From positions 1-13,354 of the forward strand of contig JAXCGZ010022285.1 of the NCBI GenBank assembly GCA_037179515.1: a stretch of DNA of 13,354 nt, written 5' to 3'. Below the pieces are notes generated by a model. That model worked only from the letters and a program-made list of their open reading frames with translations, was not told the DNA's origin and made no database searches. Each line of letters opens with the position of its first letter. Within the stretch, counting starts at the first letter, position 1. Origin of the DNA: Halocaridina rubra (lineage: Eukaryota; Arthropoda; Malacostraca; Decapoda; Atyidae). Below, piece by piece: positions 7,665 through 13,354 of the stretch. The position numbers and the translations under genes were made by a program.

Positions 7665-10487
7665 TTGTTATACACAAATGCTGATGGATTAGCTGGTAAG
7701 GCAGTAGAATTAAAAGATAGGATTCACAACAGTAAGGCAGATATAGTAGCAATTACAGAGACTAAGTTGAGTGAGGACATAAACAGTGTCACAGTTTTTC
7801 CTAAGGGCTTCAGAATACTAAGGGTCGAAAGATCTGAGAGGACTGGTGGAGGGATAGCACTGCTCATAAGTGAGAGGATTCAAGCTGAAGAGATAAACTT
7901 GGCTATAGAAAGTGAGTTCAGGGAATTTCTTGTTGCTCGCATAAATACTGGGTCAGAGAGCATTATAATAACTGTTGTATACAACCCACCAAGGAACCAA
8001 AATAGGCTTGAAATTTATGAGGAAAGTCATATAGGTACGATTGAAGTCATAAACTCAGTTGTTAACATGGCGCGGGAGAAAAAATGTAGGATTTTGATTA
8101 TGGGAGACTTTAATCATAAAGAGATAGATTGGATAAATCTTGACCCACACAGTGGTGAGGACTCCTTTGGGGCAAGATTCCTAGATTGCGTACAAGGGAA
8201 TTTCCTACACCAACATGTAATGGAACCAACAAGAGCCAGGGGTGGGGATGAGCCATCACTACTTGATCTGGTGTTCACAGATAATGTGTTGGATATTGAA
8301 AATATTGAGTATGAACCACCAATTGGAAAGAGTGACCACTGTGTGTTGTTGATGGAGTATATCATTGAAGACATTCTTCCTGAGAGTAGAGGCACTGAGG
8401 ACATGAGGAGGAACTATCAGAAAGGAGATTACATCAAAATGAATGAGCTTTTTGCAGTTATTGACTGGAGAACCTTATTTTACAACAAATCTGTACAAGA
8501 AATGTATGACATCTTTTGTGAGAAATATGGGAAGATAGTAGATTGCTGCATACCTGTCACCAAAGTAGGTGTAATTCATGCCAGAGAGAAATGGTTCGAT
8601 AATGGGTGTAAAAGAGCTAAGGAGTGGAGAGACAAATGCTGGAAAAGGTATAGGAGGAGAAAAAACATAAATGCCTGGCAAACCTACAAAAGAGCAAGAA
8701 ATGACTACCTAAGTAAAAGGAGAGAGGCAGAGAAAGATTATGAGAGGGACATCACCAGGAAGGCTAAAGAAAATCCCAAGCTTTTCCACAGCTTTATCAG
8801 AGGAAAACTGAAGGTAAAAGAACAGGTTTTAAGGCTAAAGAGAGCGGATGGAAGCATCACTGAGACGGACGAAGAGATCTGCAAAGAATTGAACAAGGAG
8901 TTTCAGTCAGTATTTACAGTAGAAAATACCCCACCCCCTCAGATTGCAGTGATAGAAGCTCAAGGGCCGGTATCAGAGAACATCAACCTTACAGCCACAG
9001 AGGTATGCAAGGCGCTGATGGATTTAGATGTTCATAAAGCTACAGGTCCTGATGACATATCCCCTCATGTGCTTAAAAAATGCGCAAGCACAATATCAGT
9101 GGCACTAAGTATCATATTTAAGGAGTCATTGGAGTCGGGCGAGATTCCAAGATGCTGGAAACAAGCAAATGTGATACCTATCTTCAAAAAGGGAAGGAGG
9201 GATACGGCTCTGAACTATAGACCAGTTTCCTTGACCAGCATAGTTTGCAAACTTATGGAGAAACTACTAAGGAAACATATCTCTCTTCACTTGGAATCCT
9301 TCAACTTTTTGTCAGTGAGGCAACATGGCTTCAGAGAAGGAAGATCAACAGTAACAAACTTATTAGAATTTTATGATGAGGTAAGCCAAATCTTACAGGA
9401 AAGAGAGGGTTGGGCAGATTGCATATTCCTAGACTTCCAGAAAGCGTTTGACACTGTTCCACATGGGAGACTTATTAGGAAGCTGCAATCAATGGCTAGA
9501 ATAGGTGGAAATGTCTTGGAATGGATAAAAACTTACTTAGAAGGAAGGGAACAGAGGGTTAGAGTAAGACACTCAGTGTCTGAATGGAGAAGAGTTAGTA
9601 GTGGAGTTCCACAGGGTTCAGTTTTAGGGCCACTTTTGTTCCTTGTATATGTAAATGACCTACCAGAGTCTGTAAATTCATTCATGAATATGTTTGCAGA
9701 TGATGCAAAGATTGTGAAGAAAGTAAAAAACGAGAACAATGGTAGAGAACTTCAGGAGGATCTAAATAATCTGCATGAGTGGTCAGAAAAGTGGCTAATG
9801 AAATTCAATACCTCAAAATGTAAGGTAATGAGAATGGGTACAAGTGCAAGAAGGCCCAAGCTTGACTACTCGGTGGCTGGAGTACAGCTTCAGGAGACAG
9901 AAAATGAGAGAGATCTAGGAGTAAACATACTGGCAGATTTGTCTCCAGAAATACATATAAATGGCGTAGTAAGGGCAGCATATGCATTCTTATCAAATGT
10001 AAGGGTAGCCTTCAGGCACATGGACAAGGAAATGTTCAGAAATATTTATGTAACCTATGTGAGGCCAAAACTCGAATATGCAGCCCCCTTTTGGAATCCG
10101 CACTTGAAAAAGCACATAGCTAAGCTTGAAAAAGTTCAAAGACATGCCACGAAACTGGTGCCAGAAATACGCAATCTCGGTTATGATGAGAGGCTGAGGG
10201 AATTAGACTTGCCATCACTCGAAGCTAGAAGAGTAAGGGGGGATATGGTGACAGTCTTTAAATTCCTTCATGGTTATGATAGAGTGGATAGGGATCGATA
10301 TTTCGATATGGCTGGCTCTAGAACTAGAGGTCATAGTTTGAAGCTTCGGAAGAAAACTTGTTTGCAGGATGTAAGGAAATACTTTTTCAGTGTAAGAGTA
10401 GTTGATAATTGGAATTCGCTAAGCGAGGAGGTAGTTAATGCTACCTCAATCCATAGTTTTAAGGACAGGTATGATAAGTATCACTAA
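7665..10487 (+). CDS. Endonuclease-reverse transcriptase polyprotein of element 3 (CR1-like LINE ORF2)
   Basis: An uninterrupted 940-codon frame encoding the retrotransposition enzyme. Residues count from the TTG at 7665. The endonuclease occupies about 1-235: YTNADGL with Asn5, TETKL with Glu32, RTGGGIALL (59-67), GDFN (147-150) and SDH (223-225), so the expected catalytic set is complete. A basic linker follows. Reverse transcriptase lies at about 455-740: KATGPDD (458-464), NYRPVSL (517-523), FLDFQKAFDTVPH with catalytic Asp590, SSGVPQGSVLGP (645-656) and FADD with Asp679/680. The C-terminal region has YVRPKLEYAAPFWNP (798-812) and VVDNWNSL (912-919). No zinc knuckle or RNase H is obvious. 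There is no ATG in this frame upstream of the endonuclease; the frame is open from 7569 and the first in-frame Met is residue 135, inside the endonuclease. Start by frameshift, non-AUG initiation or loss of the true 5' end are the options. Confidence 0.93.
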   Translation: MLYTNADGLAGKAVELKDRIHNSKADIVAITETKLSEDINSVTVFPKGFRILRVERSERTGGGIALLISERIQAEEINLAIESEFREFLVARINTGSESIIITVVYNPPRNQNRLEIYEESHIGTIEVINSVVNMAREKKCRILIMGDFNHKEIDWINLDPHSGEDSFGARFLDCVQGNFLHQHVMEPTRARGGDEPSLLDLVFTDNVLDIENIEYEPPIGKSDHCVLLMEYIIEDILPESRGTEDMRRNYQKGDYIKMNELFAVIDWRTLFYNKSVQEMYDIFCEKYGKIVDCCIPVTKVGVIHAREKWFDNGCKRAKEWRDKCWKRYRRRKNINAWQTYKRARNDYLSKRREAEKDYERDITRKAKENPKLFHSFIRGKLKVKEQVLRLKRADGSITETDEEICKELNKEFQSVFTVENTPPPQIAVIEAQGPVSENINLTATEVCKALMDLDVHKATGPDDISPHVLKKCASTISVALSIIFKESLESGEIPRCWKQANVIPIFKKGRRDTALNYRPVSLTSIVCKLMEKLLRKHISLHLESFNFLSVRQHGFREGRSTVTNLLEFYDEVSQILQEREGWADCIFLDFQKAFDTVPHGRLIRKLQSMARIGGNVLEWIKTYLEGREQRVRVRHSVSEWRRVSSGVPQGSVLGPLLFLVYVNDLPESVNSFMNMFADDAKIVKKVKNENNGRELQEDLNNLHEWSEKWLMKFNTSKCKVMRMGTSARRPKLDYSVAGVQLQETENERDLGVNILADLSPEIHINGVVRAAYAFLSNVRVAFRHMDKEMFRNIYVTYVRPKLEYAAPFWNPHLKKHIAKLEKVQRHATKLVPEIRNLGYDERLRELDLPSLEARRVRGDMVTVFKFLHGYDRVDRDRYFDMAGSRTRGHSLKLRKKTCLQDVRKYFFSVRVVDNWNSLSEEVVNATSIHSFKDRYDKYH

Positions 10488-10512
10488 GTCTAAAAATGGA
10501 ACCGATCAGGAG

Positions 10513-10545
10513 ACGGGAAGATACGAGCTTTGGGCTCTTTCCCGT
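10513..10545 (+). repeat. 3' UTR stem-loop of element 3
   Basis: Outer stem ACGGGAA (10513-10519) pairs perfectly with TTCCCGT (10539-10545). Inner stem GAGC (10525-10528) pairs with GCTC (10534-10537) around a TTTGG loop. An asymmetric internal loop (GATAC on the left, T on the right) separates them. It lies 26 bp after the stop codon and just before the terminal repeats. CR1/L2-type elements typically end in such a conserved hairpin plus short tandem repeats, thought to guide the reverse transcriptase to the 3' end of its RNA. Confidence 0.7.
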
Positions 10546-10548
10546 AAA

Positions 10549-10945
<397 letters not shown>

Positions 10946-12241
10946 GTTGATGAATGACTTGGAATATAAGGTAAGAGATAAGTAGCACTTTTGTTGAAGA
11001 TAGTTGATGTGTCAGCACTTGAATAATAAAAGAGTAAATGGGTGTGTGTACTCTTAACTTACCCGCCTCCCATAAACGGCTTTTTGCAGTCCTTGTATGC
11101 CGAGGATATTTTAGCTTATAGCATCTTGCAGTCAGATTGAACTACCCAGTAATAACAACTCCTACCCTTCAGGAGGCCAGTAAGAAATAGCATCTCTGTG
11201 GAAGCGAGGGAAGAACTGCTGATGAAATATTCTTTATGTTTTTATCTAAAACAAGCTCACACTCTTCTTGCATAATAGGGCATTATGATAGTCTCACTCA
11301 TAAGCGTGGCATGTACGGTAACACGGCATTGATTAGTTAACTTTAGAATAAATAATGCTGTGGCCAAGTACAATTACAATACTTTTATTATAGGGTAGCT
11401 CATTTGTTCGTTCAGAAATTAAGACACTCTTAGAACAATCACAAAACACTGTAATGTAATATATTTACATTTTAGTGCTGCATATATACTTGATATAGTA
11501 TACATATAGTCGGCTTCACATAATCATTTGCAAAGTTCAAAATAAAACACCAAGTTGTCTGAAATCATACATATTTATGCATTCTTTGGCGTAGTAGATT
11601 AATATATTACTTTCTACTCGGCCACAAAACACACAAACACACAAGGAGTATTCTTTCTTTGCTGTTCCTGTTTTTTTTTTATATTATGATTAACCCCCCA
11701 TATGGTTTCTTTTGCTTCCTTCAAGTAGAAGGAAATACATGTTCACTGAAGAGCTTTATAGGAACTGGAGAATGAATGGCATAAAAATTCCACAACATAT
11801 TCAATGTTGAAGATATATTTTCAGGGTGTTTCATTTGACGAAGCTGTTGAATACATTGTTGATTTTCTTTTATAGATATTTTCTTTATATTCTTCATTTT
11901 CATATAGAGAAAATATATCCTTGATACAGAAGATTCAGTTCTTGAAAGCTTTTCTTTATTGGAGGTGTGTCCTTAGAGATAAGCTTAATATGACCGTAAT
12001 TTCCCATTATGAGTTCATCATTCAGTTGTATGGCATCCCGTTTTACAGAAATATTTGTCGTATTCCAATTGAAAGGACAACCAAACCCATTTACCTCATG
12101 TTTTCGTGAAGCTATTTATGAAACAATCTTTTTCATGTACCTCGACGTCTTCAGAGAAACTGAAAGTTTTTTTTGAACTTGCATAGGACTGGCCAGAACT
12201 GCTTGAAGTTATTAAGTCTTTTCCAGTTACGGATCTCTTCC
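10946..12241. other. AT-rich intergenic stretch, no gene supported
   Basis: No frame has recognisable motifs. Small items only: the 12-mer AGTAAATGGGTG at 10924-10935 recurs at 11033-11044; GAGTA/TACTC and CTCCT/AGGAG short inverted pairs lie near 11032-11053 and 11159-11175. A T10 run lies near 11670. Open stretches of 60-70 codons at 11721-12115 are no longer than expected by chance in AT-rich DNA. Confidence 0.45.
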
Positions 12242-12242
12242 T

Positions 12243-12423
12243 ATGCCTACATCTACATCGAGTATTTTGGCGTATTTGCTATACATTTCCTATTATCCCT
12301 TCACATTTGACAAATCGCAACACTCTCCTCTCTGTTTCTCTGTGATTTATGTTTTCGATCGTTTGGCACTATGCACTCCTTGGAGTGTAGTTGGTTGTGA
12401 TCCTGTCATTATTATTATTATTG
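12243..12423 (+). repeat. Diverged dispersed repeat, copy A, ending in (ATT)5
   Basis: Starting at ATGCCTACATC, about 110 bp align by eye with 13171-13280: shared blocks include ATGCCTACATC, CTTCACAT.TGACAA.TCGCA and CTCT.TG..TT.ATGTTTTC. Both copies then run into ATT-rich ends. Copy A also holds CACTCC-TT-GGAGTG near 12372-12385, a near-palindrome. Estimated identity is roughly 70-75 percent by eye. The orientation is arbitrary; plus is the direction in which both copies end in ATT. The family is not recognised. Confidence 0.6.
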
Positions 12424-13122
<699 letters not shown>

Positions 13123-13170
13123 GTAATTGCAGATATTTAGACATTGTGACTCCTTTGCAGCTCATCGCCA

Positions 13171-13318
13171 ATGCCTACATCATCACTGAATATTCTTGGA
13201 TATTCGTTACACATGTCTTATTAGCCTTCACATATGACAAGTCGCAGTACTTTCCATATCTTTTTTCTCTATGTTTTCTTAGTGCCCAGGCCCTGTGAGG
13301 GTATATTTATTATTATTT
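13171..13318 (+). repeat. Diverged dispersed repeat, copy B
   Basis: Matches copy A at 12243 over about 110 bp and ends in TTATTATTATT plus a T run. It runs directly into the LINE 3' tail at 13323, so copy B may be the 3' UTR of that LINE, in which case copy A would be a related, more truncated fragment. That link is inferred. Confidence 0.55.
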
Positions 13319-13322
13319 TTTT

Positions 13323-13354
13323 TTTGCCCGTCCTGGTGTCACAGTCATAAAAAA
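13323..13354 (+). mobile_element. 3' tail of an element-1-family LINE, plus strand, running off the window
   Basis: The last bases (GCCCGTCCTGGTGTCACA, then GTCAT and an A run) match the 3' terminus of element 1 read in its own sense (GCCCGTCCCGGTGTCACA, then CTCAT and an A run). There is one mismatch over the first 18 bp, followed by the same CAT-to-poly(A) transition. The A run is still open at the window end, so the downstream boundary cannot be seen. Confidence 0.65.

Noticed and set aside
11721..12115. Minus-strand open stretches in two frames (11900-12115 and 11721-11903) that could be joined by a frameshift into a coding remnant
   Set aside because: Open runs of about 60-70 codons are expected by chance many times in 13 kb of AT-rich DNA, and no conserved motif was found.

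Overview
The window looks like intergenic DNA from a repeat-rich animal genome. I would guess a decapod crustacean or another arthropod. The reasons are the density of LINE retrotransposons of invertebrate type, very long dinucleotide microsatellites (CA, CT, AT, AG), several ATT tracts and AT-rich spacers. The taxon is an inference from style, not from a diagnostic gene. I see no host gene, rRNA, intact tRNA or CRISPR array, and nothing bacterial.

Layout, left to right. (1) Positions 109 to about 3265, minus strand: a decayed non-LTR retrotransposon (element 1) with endonuclease, reverse transcriptase and C-terminal remnants, a 3' UTR of about 415 bp with a terminal hairpin, and a short A-rich tail. 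(2) About 3270-5170, minus strand: a second, 5'-truncated LINE of a different family (element 2), lying directly upstream of element 1 in the same orientation. It keeps reverse transcriptase and the C-terminal region, with two stops and one frameshift. (3) 5171-5245, plus strand: a tRNA-shaped head that looks like a tRNA-derived SINE, head-to-head with the truncated end of element 2. (4) 5246-7480: AT-rich spacer with ATT/AAT and GT microsatellites. (5) 7511-10576, plus strand: a well-preserved CR1-like LINE (element 3) with an uninterrupted endonuclease-reverse transcriptase frame of about 940 codons, a 3' hairpin and a 14-bp tandem repeat at its end. (CA)n lies on both sides. (6) 10577-10800: a pure compound microsatellite (CA)41(CT)41(AT)30. 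(7) 10801-10945: a GC-richer non-repetitive block. (8) 10946-13014: AT-rich spacer containing one copy of a diverged dispersed repeat. (9) 13015-13117: an (AG)n tract, then a second copy of that repeat, then, at the very edge, the 3' tail of the same LINE family as element 1 in the opposite orientation.

The only genes are retrotransposon genes. Element 3 is the one that could still be, or recently have been, mobile: its endonuclease would nick the target and its reverse transcriptase would copy its RNA from the 3' end. The most interesting points are that element 3 is bracketed by (CA)n on both sides, which suggests microsatellite-directed integration; that a canonical -1 slippery heptamer sits exactly where a short upstream frame must pass into the endonuclease-reverse transcriptase frame, which has no upstream ATG; and that the 3' end of element 3 is compactly structured.
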